From SM1-73 sp964588305 (GTDB lineage Bacteria > Zixibacteria > MSB-5A5 > SM1-73): a stretch of DNA of 64,000 nucleotides. Positions 8,563-16,652 of the stretch are shown here, one piece after another (the first letter of the stretch is position 1; each line of letters begins with the position of its first letter). The DNA lies in contig CAZPOP010000016.1 in the NCBI GenBank assembly GCA_964588305.1, positions 1 to 64,000 of the forward strand, written 5' to 3'. The position numbers and the translations under genes are program-made. The notes under the pieces are model-generated. The model made no database searches, was not told the DNA's origin, and worked only from the letters and a program-made list of their open reading frames with translations.

Positions 8563-10170
8563 ATGTTTCGTATAGAATCTAAAGTCGATACTAAATCCTT
8601 ACAATATAAAGAAAACTCTCAAGCGATGCAGGACTTGGTGGCTGAGTTCAAGGAGCGCTTGAAGGAGGTTAAAAAGGGAGGACCTGCTAAGGCGCGTGAA
8701 CTGCACAAGTCAAGAGGCAAACTGACCGTAAGGGAGAGACTGGATCTGCTTTTCGATCGTAATACGCCCTTTCTGGAGCTCTCTCCGTTGGCCGCTTTCA
8801 ATATGTATGAAAACGGCGCCCCTGCCGCGGGGATGGTGACCGGAGTCGGGGTGATTCACGGAAGGGAAGTACTGGTGGTGGCCAACGACGCTACAGTCAA
8901 AGGGGGCACTTACTTTCCCATAACAATAAAGAAGCACGTGAGAGCACAAGAAGTCGCCATGGAGAACCGACTCCCATGCATGTACCTGGTGGATTCGGGC
9001 GGTATTTTCTTGCCATATCAATCAGGAACCTTTCCGGACAAAGACCATTTTGGAAAAATCTTCTATAATCAAGCCAGATTATCTGCCATGGGAATCCCTC
9101 AGATTTCCATAGTTTTGGGCTCCTGCACAGCCGGAGGAGCGTATGTTCCGGCCATGAGCGACGAAGCGGTCATCGTCCGGCAGCAGGGAACCATTTTCAT
9201 CGGAGGACCGCCGTTAGTCAAGGCGGCCACAGGCGAGGAGGTCACGGACGAAGAGTTGGGCGGTGCCGATGTGCACTGTCGAATCTCCGGAGTGGCGGAT
9301 CATTACGCTCTAAATGATCAACATGCCCTGGAGATTGCCAGAAACATCGTGGAAAGCTTTGATCCTCCCAAAAAGTTTGAATTGGACGTGGCAGAGCCAG
9401 AGGACCCCTATTACGATCCGGAGGAAATGTACGGAGTCATTCCTCGCGACATAAGAAAGCCCTATGATATCCGGGAGGTTATCGCCCGGATGGTGGACGG
9501 AAGCAGGTTTCAGGAATTCAAGGAATTGTACGGAATCACCCTGGTTTGCGGTTTCGCCAGAATCATGGGCTATCCGGTTGGAATTCTGGGCAACAATGGC
9601 GTGTTATTCTCGGAGAGCTCGCTTAAGGCCGCTCATTTCATCAACCTCTGTACCATGAGAAAGATTCCTCTGATCTTTTTGCAGAATATAACCGGCTTCA
9701 TAGTGGGCAAGCGATATGAGCACGGTGGTATTGCCAGAGACGGTGCCAAAATGGTGCATGCTGTGGCCAACGCCGACGTTCCGAAGTTCACCGTAATCGT
9801 TGGCGGCTCTTACGGAGCGGGGAATTACGGCATGTGCGGAAGGGCTTACGATCCTCGGTTGATATGGATGTGGCCCAACGCCAAGATATGTGTGATGGGA
9901 GGCGAACAAGCGGCCAACGTCCTTCTGACGGTCAAGCTCAGAGCCTTGAAAAAAGCGGGAAAGACCATGACCAAAAAGGAGCAGGAGGAATTCATGGAGC
10001 CGACACTGAAAAAATACGAAGAGGAATCCAGCCCTTATCATAGTGGCGCAAACCTCTGGGACGATGGCATCTTGGATCCTCTGGAGACCAGAACCGCCCT
10101 GGCTTTGGGAATCTCCATGGCTCTCAATGCTCCCATCCCTGACCAAAGATTTGGTGTCTTTAGAATGTGA
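8563..10170 (+). CDS. mccB: Methylcrotonyl-CoA carboxylase, carboxyltransferase (beta) subunit
   Basis: The subunit transfers CO2 from carboxybiotin to 3-methylcrotonyl-CoA to give 3-methylglutaconyl-CoA in leucine breakdown. ATG 8563 has GAAGG five bases upstream. The 535 residues hold two crotonase-fold halves with motifs typical of the MCC branch: NDATVKGGTYFPIT, YLVDSGG, GSCTAGGAYVP, GGPPLVKAATGEEV and ELGGADVH, then GFIVGKRYE and GGSYGAGNYGMCGRAY. These fit MCC better than propionyl- or acetyl-CoA carboxyltransferases. The biotin carboxylase (12619) and biotin carrier (14166) are downstream, separated by an inserted transposase and an unknown gene. The hydratase for its product follows directly. 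Confidence 0.93.
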   Translation: MFRIESKVDTKSLQYKENSQAMQDLVAEFKERLKEVKKGGPAKARELHKSRGKLTVRERLDLLFDRNTPFLELSPLAAFNMYENGAPAAGMVTGVGVIHGREVLVVANDATVKGGTYFPITIKKHVRAQEVAMENRLPCMYLVDSGGIFLPYQSGTFPDKDHFGKIFYNQARLSAMGIPQISIVLGSCTAGGAYVPAMSDEAVIVRQQGTIFIGGPPLVKAATGEEVTDEELGGADVHCRISGVADHYALNDQHALEIARNIVESFDPPKKFELDVAEPEDPYYDPEEMYGVIPRDIRKPYDIREVIARMVDGSRFQEFKELYGITLVCGFARIMGYPVGILGNNGVLFSESSLKAAHFINLCTMRKIPLIFLQNITGFIVGKRYEHGGIARDGAKMVHAVANADVPKFTVIVGGSYGAGNYGMCGRAYDPRLIWMWPNAKICVMGGEQAANVLLTVKLRALKKAGKTMTKKEQEEFMEPTLKKYEEESSPYHSGANLWDDGILDPLETRTALALGISMALNAPIPDQRFGVFRM

Positions 10171-10205
10171 TGATGCCTACAACCTAAAAAGGTTGTTTCT
10201 TGGAA

Positions 10206-10236
10206 ATACAACCAAAAATGGTTGTATACGGTTTTT
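10206..10236 (+). terminator. Weak hairpin in the 3' region of the beta-subunit gene
   Basis: ATACAACC and GGTTGTAT form a perfect 8-bp stem around a six-base loop, followed by ACGGTTTTT. The low GC and the operon context suggest an attenuating or processing hairpin more than a full terminator. Confidence 0.3.
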
Positions 10237-10302
10237 AGTCCAGTTTTACATATTCGAACGGACAAATCTTCTTCAGATTCTATGTGACGAGGTTTTCAAA
10301 AC

Positions 10303-11097
10303 TTGCCAAAAGAAAAACAATTTGAGACCATCTCATATTCACTTAAAGACCGCGTTGCTACTGTCATCCTTGACCGTCCCGAAGTCCACAATGCCTTCAA
10401 CGAGGTGATGATCGCCGAGCTTACCGAAATCTTCAAGAAAGTCTCTGAAGATGAGTCGGTGCGGGTTGTGGTCTTGACCGGAAACGGCAAGTCTTTTTCC
10501 GCCGGGGCAGATTTGAACTGGATGAAGAAGATGATAAATTACAGCTACGAGCAGAATCTTGAAGATTCGCTCAAGTTGGCTGAGCTCTTTTATCTGATGT
10601 ATTCTTTGCCCAAGCCCGTTATCGCCAGAGTGAACGGTACGGCAATAGGTGGAGGGACCGGTCTGGTGGCGGTATGTGACATTGCCGTCGCCGCCGAAAA
10701 TGCGAAATTCAGCCTAAGTGAAGTCAAGCTGGGGTTGGTGCCGGCATGCATCTCTCCCTATGTCATTCGCAAGGTCGGTGAAGGGAGATGCAGAGAGTTC
10801 TTCCTGACCGGGGAACGACTCACAGCCAAAAGAGCTTTGGAAGCGGGATTGGTGAACCACGTGGTGTCTCTGGAAGAATTAGATCAGGCGGTGCAGGAAA
10901 AAGTGGATCAGCTCATATCCAGCGGCCCCAAGGCGCTGGCAATGTGTAAGGAGCTTCTGAAAAATGTGCCGGGCATGGATTTCGAAAGGGCGAAGACCTA
11001 CACCGCGGACATGATTGCCTCTATGCGAATTGGAGACGAAGGGCAAGAAGGCATGAACGCCTTCTTGGAAAAAAGAAAACCCAAGTGGACAAAGTGA
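10303..11097 (+). CDS. liuC: Methylglutaconyl-CoA hydratase (enoyl-CoA hydratase family)
   Basis: The enzyme hydrates 3-methylglutaconyl-CoA to HMG-CoA, or runs the reverse. The start is TTG 10303 with GAGG ten bases upstream; no ATG fits. The 264-residue crotonase-fold protein has the oxyanion-hole segments SFSAGADLNWMKKM and NGTAIGGGTGL. The ADLNWMK signature is typical of LiuC-type hydratases, and the catalytic-region Glu lies in SLSEVKLGLVPA. Its substrate is the product of the carboxylase just upstream, and its product is the molecule made or used by the HMG-CoA synthase at 3263. A generic short-chain enoyl-CoA hydratase is the alternative. Confidence 0.85.
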   Translation: MPKEKQFETISYSLKDRVATVILDRPEVHNAFNEVMIAELTEIFKKVSEDESVRVVVLTGNGKSFSAGADLNWMKKMINYSYEQNLEDSLKLAELFYLMYSLPKPVIARVNGTAIGGGTGLVAVCDIAVAAENAKFSLSEVKLGLVPACISPYVIRKVGEGRCREFFLTGERLTAKRALEAGLVNHVVSLEELDQAVQEKVDQLISSGPKALAMCKELLKNVPGMDFERAKTYTADMIASMRIGDEGQEGMNAFLEKRKPKWTK

Positions 11098-11098
11098 T

Positions 11099-11165
11099 GT
11101 AAGTGTGAGGGCATGGCTTGCCCCTGTCCGAGAGGCGGACAGCCACAATGGCTGTCCCTACAGTT
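11099..11165. repeat. REP-like palindrome, copy A (diverged)
   Basis: Pattern GGCTTGCCCCTGTCCGA, then GGACAGCCACAATGGCTGTCC and CTACAGTTC. It is the most decayed of four copies and lies just upstream of the transposase gene. Other copies are at 11659-11718, 12550-12612 and 58887-58950. Confidence 0.7.
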
Positions 11166-11179
11166 CACGTTTCATCCTT

Positions 11180-11656
11180 ATGAAAGCCAAATTGTCTGAA
11201 AGAAAAAGCCCCAGACTAAAAGATTTTGACTATTCTCAACCATTCGCCTATTTTGTCACAATTTGCACAAAGAATAAGGAGAGGGTATTCTGTAATGAGG
11301 CTTTGAATGATGAGATTGTCAGTTGTTTGAAAGAGGAAAAAGAGAAAACTGGTGTGAGAGTCTTTACATACTGTTTGATGCCCGATCACCTTCATCTATT
11401 AATTTCGCCTTCCGGTGATGCCATGAATGTGTCCAGATTCATAGGGCGTTTCAAAAGTAGAACGACCAGAATAGGATGGAAGTATGAAATCGGAGATAAG
11501 ATGTGGCAAGGAAGATTTTACGATCATATCGTGAGGCGAAATGAATCCTTAAAAGACATTTGCGAGTATGTATTGAATAATCCAGTAAGAAAAAACTTGG
11601 TAGAAAGCTGGGAAGATTTTAGATTTTGTGGTCTATTGGACCCTATTCCAATGTAA
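11180..11656 (+). CDS. REP-associated tyrosine transposase (RAYT, Y1_Tnp family)
   Basis: The 158-residue protein (start taken at ATG 11180; the frame is open to 11105 but that part is REP-like DNA) belongs to the IS200-like HUH superfamily. It shows YFVTICTKNKERVF, the metal-binding LMPDHLHLLI (His-x-His), MWQGRFYDHIVR, and the candidate catalytic Tyr in DICEYVLNNPVRKN. REP-like palindromes flank it on both sides (11099-11165 and 11659-11718), the classic arrangement for domesticated RAYTs that spread REP/BIME elements. It interrupts the carboxylase operon and is in the same direction, so it may be co-transcribed. Probably functional because no frame break is seen. Confidence 0.9.
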   Translation: MKAKLSERKSPRLKDFDYSQPFAYFVTICTKNKERVFCNEALNDEIVSCLKEEKEKTGVRVFTYCLMPDHLHLLISPSGDAMNVSRFIGRFKSRTTRIGWKYEIGDKMWQGRFYDHIVRRNESLKDICEYVLNNPVRKNLVESWEDFRFCGLLDPIPM

Positions 11657-11658
11657 AT

Positions 11659-11718
11659 GTAGGGACAGGGCTTGTCCCTGTCCGAATAATGGACAACCAC
11701 AAGGGTTGGCCCTACGGT
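11659..11718. repeat. REP-like palindrome, copy B
   Basis: GTAGGGACAGGGCTTGTCCC and GGACAACCACAAGGGTTGGC form two inverted pairs. It begins two bases after the transposase stop codon. Confidence 0.8.
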
Positions 11719-11745
11719 TTTTCAAGGTCAGTGAGATAGAACAAG

Positions 11746-12534
11746 ATGCCAGACCAGAAAAGAGAAGAATTCTTTAGGGATTTCTTCTTAGACCACTACA
11801 ATACGCTTACAGGTAAATCCTACGAATTTCTTCGCAGGCCGGAGGAAGACAATGCAGTAGTAGAACACTACGATTTCTTATGCAAAGAGAAGCATTCAGA
11901 AAATGATTATCTTGCGGTCGAAGAAAACAGACTAGTTAAGTCGACCGAAAATGTGAGGGATAATAAAGAGATTCAGGAAATCATATCTGGGGTCAAGACA
12001 ATTCTCGAGGACAAACACATTTTGATTAGTAAAGAATATCGGTTTCTCTTGGAATTTAAAAGTGTCCCTGGCAAAAAGGAAAGAGACAGGTATGTCCAGA
12101 AGATAGCGAAAACTATTGAAAAGGCCATAATTGAAAATAAAGGTTGTGATATTTGTGAGGAAGTTGCCCTAAATATGGAACGATATGATTGCATAAAAGA
12201 ATTTCGTCTAATTAGCGCGCATGAAGGCAAAAGGATTGTTTTGTGTTCTAGTGAAGAGAGCAGCGAGAGTACTAATGTCCAAAGTGATGCATCAGAGAGA
12301 TTGGAGGAAATGTTTAAAGACTGTAATGAGAAGCTTGGCTTACCCAAACGGGAGGGGAAGAAAACCATACTCTTGATTACCAATCATTGGGACGACTTTG
12401 TGGGTGCCGATCAATACAACATGGTAGCTGCGATGCAATGTGTTGATTTGAAAAACCATGAGCATATTGACGAAATCTTTTTCATAAACAAAAGAAACTT
12501 GGAAGACGGGCACGATATACATAAAGTGAAGTAA
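11746..12534 (+). CDS. Hypothetical protein, cargo between REP elements
   Basis: I do not recognise this 262-residue protein. It starts at ATG 11746, lacks signal or membrane segments, is rich in Glu/Lys/Asn and looks AT-richer than its neighbours. Its first 65 residues contain VEHYDFLCKEK followed by DYLAVEENRLV, a loose E-x-D...E-x-E spacing that could fit a PD-(D/E)XK-type nuclease core; this is only a guess. The end holds a hydrophobic strand (KTILLITNHW) and EHIDEIFFINK, which look like an alpha/beta fold. It lies between REP copies B and C, so it probably entered the operon with, or through, the transposase at 11180. Confidence 0.6.
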   Translation: MPDQKREEFFRDFFLDHYNTLTGKSYEFLRRPEEDNAVVEHYDFLCKEKHSENDYLAVEENRLVKSTENVRDNKEIQEIISGVKTILEDKHILISKEYRFLLEFKSVPGKKERDRYVQKIAKTIEKAIIENKGCDICEEVALNMERYDCIKEFRLISAHEGKRIVLCSSEESSESTNVQSDASERLEEMFKDCNEKLGLPKREGKKTILLITNHWDDFVGADQYNMVAAMQCVDLKNHEHIDEIFFINKRNLEDGHDIHKVK

Positions 12535-12549
12535 TTTTGGTGAACACAA

Positions 12550-12612
12550 TGTAGGGACAGGGCTTGTCCCTGTCCTAACAAAGGACAGCCACAAGGGCTG
12601 TCCCTACGGTTC
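12550..12612. repeat. REP-like palindrome, copy C, abutting the next start codon
   Basis: GTAGGGACAGGGCTTGTCCC and GGACAGCCACAAGGGCTGTC, ending in CCTACGGTTC. It stops only six bases before the ATG of the biotin carboxylase gene, where the ribosome site would be expected. Confidence 0.85.
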
Positions 12613-12618
12613 GAACGA

Positions 12619-14118
12619 ATGCTGAAGAAGATTCTAATAGCCAACCGGGGGGAGATTGCGGTCAGGGTGATAAATGCCTGCAAGGAGATGTCCATTCCTA
12701 CGTTGGCAGTCTATTCGACCGCAGATAGGAAATCCCTGCACGTGCAGATGGCAGACGAAGCCATATGCATCGGCGATCCACCACCCCTGGAGAGCTATCT
12801 CAATATTGACAAGATCATTACGGTTGCTAAGGAACGGGGCGCAGATGCGATTCATCCAGGATATGGGTTCTTAGCAGAGAATGGTGATTTCTCCGCCAGA
12901 TGTGAACAGGAAGGGATTGTCTTTATTGGACCGAATTCCAAGGCGCTGCGACTTGTCGGCGATAAGGTGGCGTCGCGTGAGACCATGACCAAAGCGAAGA
13001 TTCCCATTATTCCCGGAATGATGACCAAGCGCGTGGAGATGAAGGAATTCAAGGAAGCGGCAGAGAAGATCGGTTATCCGGTGATGATCAAAGCTTCGGC
13101 AGGTGGAGGTGGGAAGGGGATGCGGGTTATACCCTCTCCCCAAGAATTGGAAAAGGGGATTGAAGCAGGAATGCGCGAAGCCAAGTCCGCCTTCGGAGAT
13201 GAATCAGTATATCTGGAAAAATACATCGAGGAACCCCGGCACGTCGAGTTTCAGGTCCTGGCGGATAATTTTGGAAACGTGGTGCATCTTTACGAACGGG
13301 AATGTTCCATTCAGAGACGGCATCAGAAGATCGTGGAGGAAACACCTTCCTGTGCCGTCGATGATGAGCTGAGAACGAAAATGGGTAAGGTCGCCACCAC
13401 CGTGATCAAAACCGCCAGCTACAATAATGCGGGAACTGTCGAATTCCTTTTGGACAAAGACAGGAATTTCTATTTTCTGGAGGTGAATGCCCGAATCCAG
13501 GTGGAACATCCCATTACCGAGCTGGTCACCGGAGTCGATCTGGTGAAACAGCAGATAAGAATTGCATCAGGAGAGAAACTGAGCCTCAAGCAAGAAGGGA
13601 TAGAGCAACGAGGACATGCCATAGAATGCAGGATCTATGCAGAGGATCCGGAAAACAATTTCTTCCCGTCTGCCGGAAAGATACTCTTCATGAAAGAGCC
13701 ATCCGGTCCCGGTATCAGGCATGATTGCGGGATATATTCGGGCTCCGAGGTTCCGGTGTATTACGACCCCATCCTCTCCAAGGTCATCACCTGGGCGGAG
13801 ACACGAGAGGATGCACGCAAACGGATGATATTGGCGTTGTCCAACTATGTCGTTTTGGGAATTAAGACCACAATAGGGTTTCTTTCCTCGGTCATGGCTC
13901 ACCCGGAATTCGCCGCCGGAAATACTCAAACAAACTTCATCGAGAAGAATATGTCCGATTGGGCAAACAGAAAGAAGGGAAGAAGATTTCTGGACGAAGC
14001 GTTAATTGCCTCAGCCGTTGCTTCTCAGACAAAGGCGGTCACAAGACGGTCTGCTGTTAGCGAAAAGGCACCAGGTCCCTGGTTGACTGTGGGGAAGTGG
14101 AGTATCGGTGAGGTATGA
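12619..14118 (+). CDS. Biotin carboxylase subunit of methylcrotonyl-CoA carboxylase
   Basis: The subunit carboxylates biotin with ATP and bicarbonate. The 499 residues contain the full biotin carboxylase fold: ILIANRGEIAVRV at the N-terminus, HPGYGFLAEN, the ATP-grasp loop ASAGGGGKGMR, EEPRHVEFQVL, RECSIQRRHQK and the catalytic EVNARIQVEHPITE. It is shorter than fused MCC alpha chains (about 670 residues) because the carrier domain is a separate gene at 14166. There is no clear ribosome site before ATG 12619 because REP copy C ends six bases upstream. Translation may be coupled or poor. Use by an acetyl-CoA carboxylase is possible but less likely given the neighbours. Confidence 0.92.
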   Translation: MLKKILIANRGEIAVRVINACKEMSIPTLAVYSTADRKSLHVQMADEAICIGDPPPLESYLNIDKIITVAKERGADAIHPGYGFLAENGDFSARCEQEGIVFIGPNSKALRLVGDKVASRETMTKAKIPIIPGMMTKRVEMKEFKEAAEKIGYPVMIKASAGGGGKGMRVIPSPQELEKGIEAGMREAKSAFGDESVYLEKYIEEPRHVEFQVLADNFGNVVHLYERECSIQRRHQKIVEETPSCAVDDELRTKMGKVATTVIKTASYNNAGTVEFLLDKDRNFYFLEVNARIQVEHPITELVTGVDLVKQQIRIASGEKLSLKQEGIEQRGHAIECRIYAEDPENNFFPSAGKILFMKEPSGPGIRHDCGIYSGSEVPVYYDPILSKVITWAETREDARKRMILALSNYVVLGIKTTIGFLSSVMAHPEFAAGNTQTNFIEKNMSDWANRKKGRRFLDEALIASAVASQTKAVTRRSAVSEKAPGPWLTVGKWSIGEV

Positions 14119-14165
14119 GAAGAGCTTAGCCTAATTCAGGATCTGGAAATCAGTCAGGAACTTTT

Positions 14166-14678
14166 ATGGAATTCGAATTCAGTATCGAAGAACAAACATA
14201 CAAACTGCAGGTCGATCACAAGGACGGAAAATACCTCATCAAGCGTGACGGTAAAGAATTCAACGTGGATTCTCAGCCGATCTCAGAGAACTGCCTATCC
14301 CTTTTGGTGGATGGAAAAGCGTATACGGTCTTCATCGCTGAAAATCAGGGGAAGAAATACATATCTGTTCAAGGTGAGCAATTCTGCATTGAGGAGGCTA
14401 AGGCTGACTCCGGGGCAAGATCTCTTGCAGAATCTGCGGCACTAAAGGGTGTTCCGACCATTGCTTCTCCTATGCCGGGAAAAGTGGTGAAGATTTTGGT
14501 TGCGGAAGGGGATAGGGTTAAGAAGGGTCAGGGTTTGGTGATTGTAGAAGCCATGAAGATGGAGAACGAAATCAAATCGGGAAGTGGCGCCGTTGTGAAA
14601 AAGATCAACTTCAAAGAAGGCGATTTGGTGGATGCCGCTGTGCCGATCATTGAATTAGAGCTGGAAGAAGAAAAGTAA
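14166..14678 (+). CDS. Biotin carboxyl carrier protein of the acyl-CoA carboxylase
   Basis: The 170-residue subunit carries biotin between the carboxylase and transferase sites. The C-terminal 75 residues form a biotinyl domain with ASPMPGKVVKILV and the attachment motif EAMKMEN (Lys131). The N-terminal 90 residues are beta-rich and may be a reduced BT-type docking domain. The gene follows the biotin carboxylase by 47 bases. Together with the beta subunit at 8563 the set makes a complete three-polypeptide carboxylase. A hairpin terminator follows at 14861. Confidence 0.92.
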   Translation: MEFEFSIEEQTYKLQVDHKDGKYLIKRDGKEFNVDSQPISENCLSLLVDGKAYTVFIAENQGKKYISVQGEQFCIEEAKADSGARSLAESAALKGVPTIASPMPGKVVKILVAEGDRVKKGQGLVIVEAMKMENEIKSGSGAVVKKINFKEGDLVDAAVPIIELELEEEK

Positions 14679-14860
14679 TTCCTGCCAGAAAGATTCCTTG
14701 CCCAGACTGCGGTCTCACGGTCATTCCAAATATTCAGCACAAAAGGAAAGCAAGATTTTCCCCTCTCTGATGGGGCTTATGGGATTTCTGCTTGTTTTTA
14801 GAAGCCTGTAGCTACCGGTCAAAGGGCGGCTTTTTCTTCGACACCATATCTGTTCCAGGC

Positions 14861-14893
14861 CATGCAGGGCCATATGGCTCTGCATGTTTTATG
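14861..14893 (+). terminator. Intrinsic terminator closing the carboxylase operon
   Basis: A nearly perfect 26-bp palindrome (CATGCAGGGCC paired with GGCTCTGCATG) is followed by TTTT. It lies between convergent genes and just beyond the stop codon of the minus-strand EamA gene, so it may serve both strands. Confidence 0.65.
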
Positions 14894-15758
14894 CTTGCGT
14901 TTTTTTCTGACTCCAGAAAACCAAAAAGATACCCACGAAGATGGCGGTCGCTCCCAAATAAGTCAAGGCTGGCGGGGTCTGTTTAAAAATAAAATAAGCC
15001 AGAACAGTAGCGCCCACAGGCTCTCCGAGTATGCTCATGCCTACCAGGTAAGCTTTTAGATATTTAAGCGCCCAATTGTATAAGGTATGGCCGATGACGG
15101 TGGGGATCAGCCCCAGCAGTATGAACCAGAGGAAGGTCTTGGAAGGATAGGGATACAACGGCGTTCCCCAAGTGATGCATAGAATTCCCAACACCAGAGC
15201 GGAAACAAAATAAACTGCAAATATGTAGGTGATCAAAGAAAGCTTTTGCCTGACCACTCTTCCACAGAGAAGATATGCCGCCGCCGTGATTGCTCCGATC
15301 AGGGCTAAGATATCGCCGAAAAAGTTCGCTTTCCCTACCTGAAAATCCCCCCCGCTTATGATGAAGCTGCCCAAAAGGGCCAACAGTACGGCAAAGAGGA
15401 TGGTCAGATTTATTTTTTCTTTTAATAAGAGGTGAGATAGAATCGCCACAAACACAGGCTGGGTAGTAACCAAGACTACTGAATTGGAGATGGAGGTATA
15501 ATCCAAAGAGGCGATCCAGGTGGCGAAGTGAAATCCCAAGAAGACTCCTGAGAGCAAGGTGAGGATTAGGATCTTGCCCTTCAACCTTAAAATCTCGGGA
15601 AGGGATTTTCTTATGGCTAAAGGGAGAATGAAGAGGGTAGCAAAAGACATGCGGTAAAAGGCGGTGGCCAAAGGAGGCGCACCGGTGAACTTGATAAAGA
15701 TGGCCGCCCAGGACACGGCGACGACCGCTATGAATAAGAGTAAAAGATTTTTAGCCAA
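14889..15758 (-). CDS. EamA-family (DMT) transporter
   Basis: The 289-residue protein has about ten hydrophobic helices in two repeats typical of the drug/metabolite transporter superfamily, with the second repeat starting near SFIISGGDFQVGKANFFGD. The start is TTG 15758 with GGAAG six bases upstream. The family exports amino acids, nucleosides and other small metabolites; the substrate cannot be read here. It has its own promoter at 15934-15962 and a long folded leader. It is convergent with the carboxylase operon and not obviously linked to it. Confidence 0.88.
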   Translation of the reverse strand: MAKNLLLLFIAVVAVSWAAIFIKFTGAPPLATAFYRMSFATLFILPLAIRKSLPEILRLKGKILILTLLSGVFLGFHFATWIASLDYTSISNSVVLVTTQPVFVAILSHLLLKEKINLTILFAVLLALLGSFIISGGDFQVGKANFFGDILALIGAITAAAYLLCGRVVRQKLSLITYIFAVYFVSALVLGILCITWGTPLYPYPSKTFLWFILLGLIPTVIGHTLYNWALKYLKAYLVGMSILGEPVGATVLAYFIFKQTPPALTYLGATAIFVGIFLVFWSQKKTQA

Positions 15759-15826
15759 TTAGATCTTCCTTTTTTGGGTCGCGTTCCTGGGTTGGCTTCC
15801 CGCTGGAGTATATGTCCCGAGCCGGA

Positions 15827-15896
15827 AGAATGAACATTGCCAAGCAAGGGCTCCTCAGGAAACTCCTGTGCAAGGGTCTCGGAGATCGTTCATTCT
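15827..15896 (-). other. Structured leader of the EamA gene
   Basis: A perfect 9-bp outer stem (AGAATGAAC at 15827-15835 and GTTCATTCT at 15888-15896) encloses a smaller CAGGA-GTT-TCCTG hairpin. It lies between the promoter and the TTG start, so it is transcribed as 5' UTR. It matches no riboswitch class that I recognise. Confidence 0.45.
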
Positions 15897-15933
15897 GCTC
15901 AAAAAAAATCACTCGCTACGTTTTTACCGAGGT

Positions 15934-15962
15934 ATTATATGATTGGTTCTCAATATTGGCAA
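15934..15962 (-). promoter_or_regulatory. Sigma-70-type promoter of the EamA gene
   Basis: On the minus strand TTGCCA (15962-15957) and a perfect TATAAT (15939-15934) are separated by 17 bases. The leader is about 170 bases long. Confidence 0.75.
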
Positions 15963-16011
15963 GCGGTTTATAGCTGGTGTGGGGGTGAAAAGAACGAGGT
16001 GTGATTTATAA

Positions 16012-16494
16012 TTAAGACGATTTTCTTCGATAAAGCGAGGAAATGGTAGCGAAGCCCTTATTGAAGAAGAAGACCATAAATCCCATAAAGAGGTAAAGGA
16101 AATCCCTGAAGAGAAGACTCATCCCCTCCTTTTTTCCGGCCGGATCCGTGGAGAAACAGCCGCAGTTCAAATCCACGCCTTTGAACACATTGACGGAGAT
16201 GGCAACGACGAAGATGACCAGAAGGAAAGAGATTAAAAGCGAGGCACCTTCGGTGAATACACCAAAAATCAGAAACAGGCCAGCCAAAAACTCAACCCAG
16301 GGGAGAGTGACTGCAAAGATGTTTATCAAGAAGTCGGGCAGAATCTTGTAATTGTAGACGATCTTGGCGAACTGGTCGGGATGTGCGATCTTATCCAAAC
16401 TCGCGTAAACAAAGGTTATTCCCAATACCAATCTAAGGATGAGGACAACCCGTTTGTCGGTTAATACAGCTATCAAATACTTAGAGATTTTCAT
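16012..16494 (-). CDS. DoxX/MauE-family membrane protein
   Basis: The 160-residue protein has four membrane helices and the family pattern RLVLGITFVYASLDKIAHPDQF at the first helix, LPWVEFLAGL in the middle and LNCGCFSTDP before the third or fourth helix. The CGCF cysteines are typical of MauE-like members, which are linked to redox or disulfide handling in the periplasm. It is the last gene of a DUF1573-rhodanese-DoxX set. A repeat element (16540-16637) separates it from the rhodanese gene. AAAGG directly touches the start codon, so the exact start is uncertain. Confidence 0.85.
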   Translation of the reverse strand: MKISKYLIAVLTDKRVVLILRLVLGITFVYASLDKIAHPDQFAKIVYNYKILPDFLINIFAVTLPWVEFLAGLFLIFGVFTEGASLLISFLLVIFVVAISVNVFKGVDLNCGCFSTDPAGKKEGMSLLFRDFLYLFMGFMVFFFNKGFATISSLYRRKSS

Positions 16495-16539
16495 CCTTTC
16501 ATTCCAATTAGTCGTTTTTCAAATATTGTAACAGCAATT

Positions 16540-16637
16540 TGTCTTTGCGAGTCCCCCGCATTGGCGGGGGACGAAGCAATCTCAAGACAGGAAGCATCCA
16601 ATGGGATTGTCTCGTCGCTTCGCTCCTCGCAACGACA
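16540..16637. repeat. MITE-like inverted repeat (about 98 bp)
   Basis: Ends TGTCTTTGCGAG and CTCGCAACGACA are inverted copies with one mismatch. The interior holds ACGAAGCAATCTC and GATTGTCTCGTCGC, a second inverted pair. Similar GCGAGGAGCGAAGCGACGAAGC repeats are common in uncultured bacterial genomes. Confidence 0.75.
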
Positions 16638-16652
16638 GGCTAAGATGTGACG

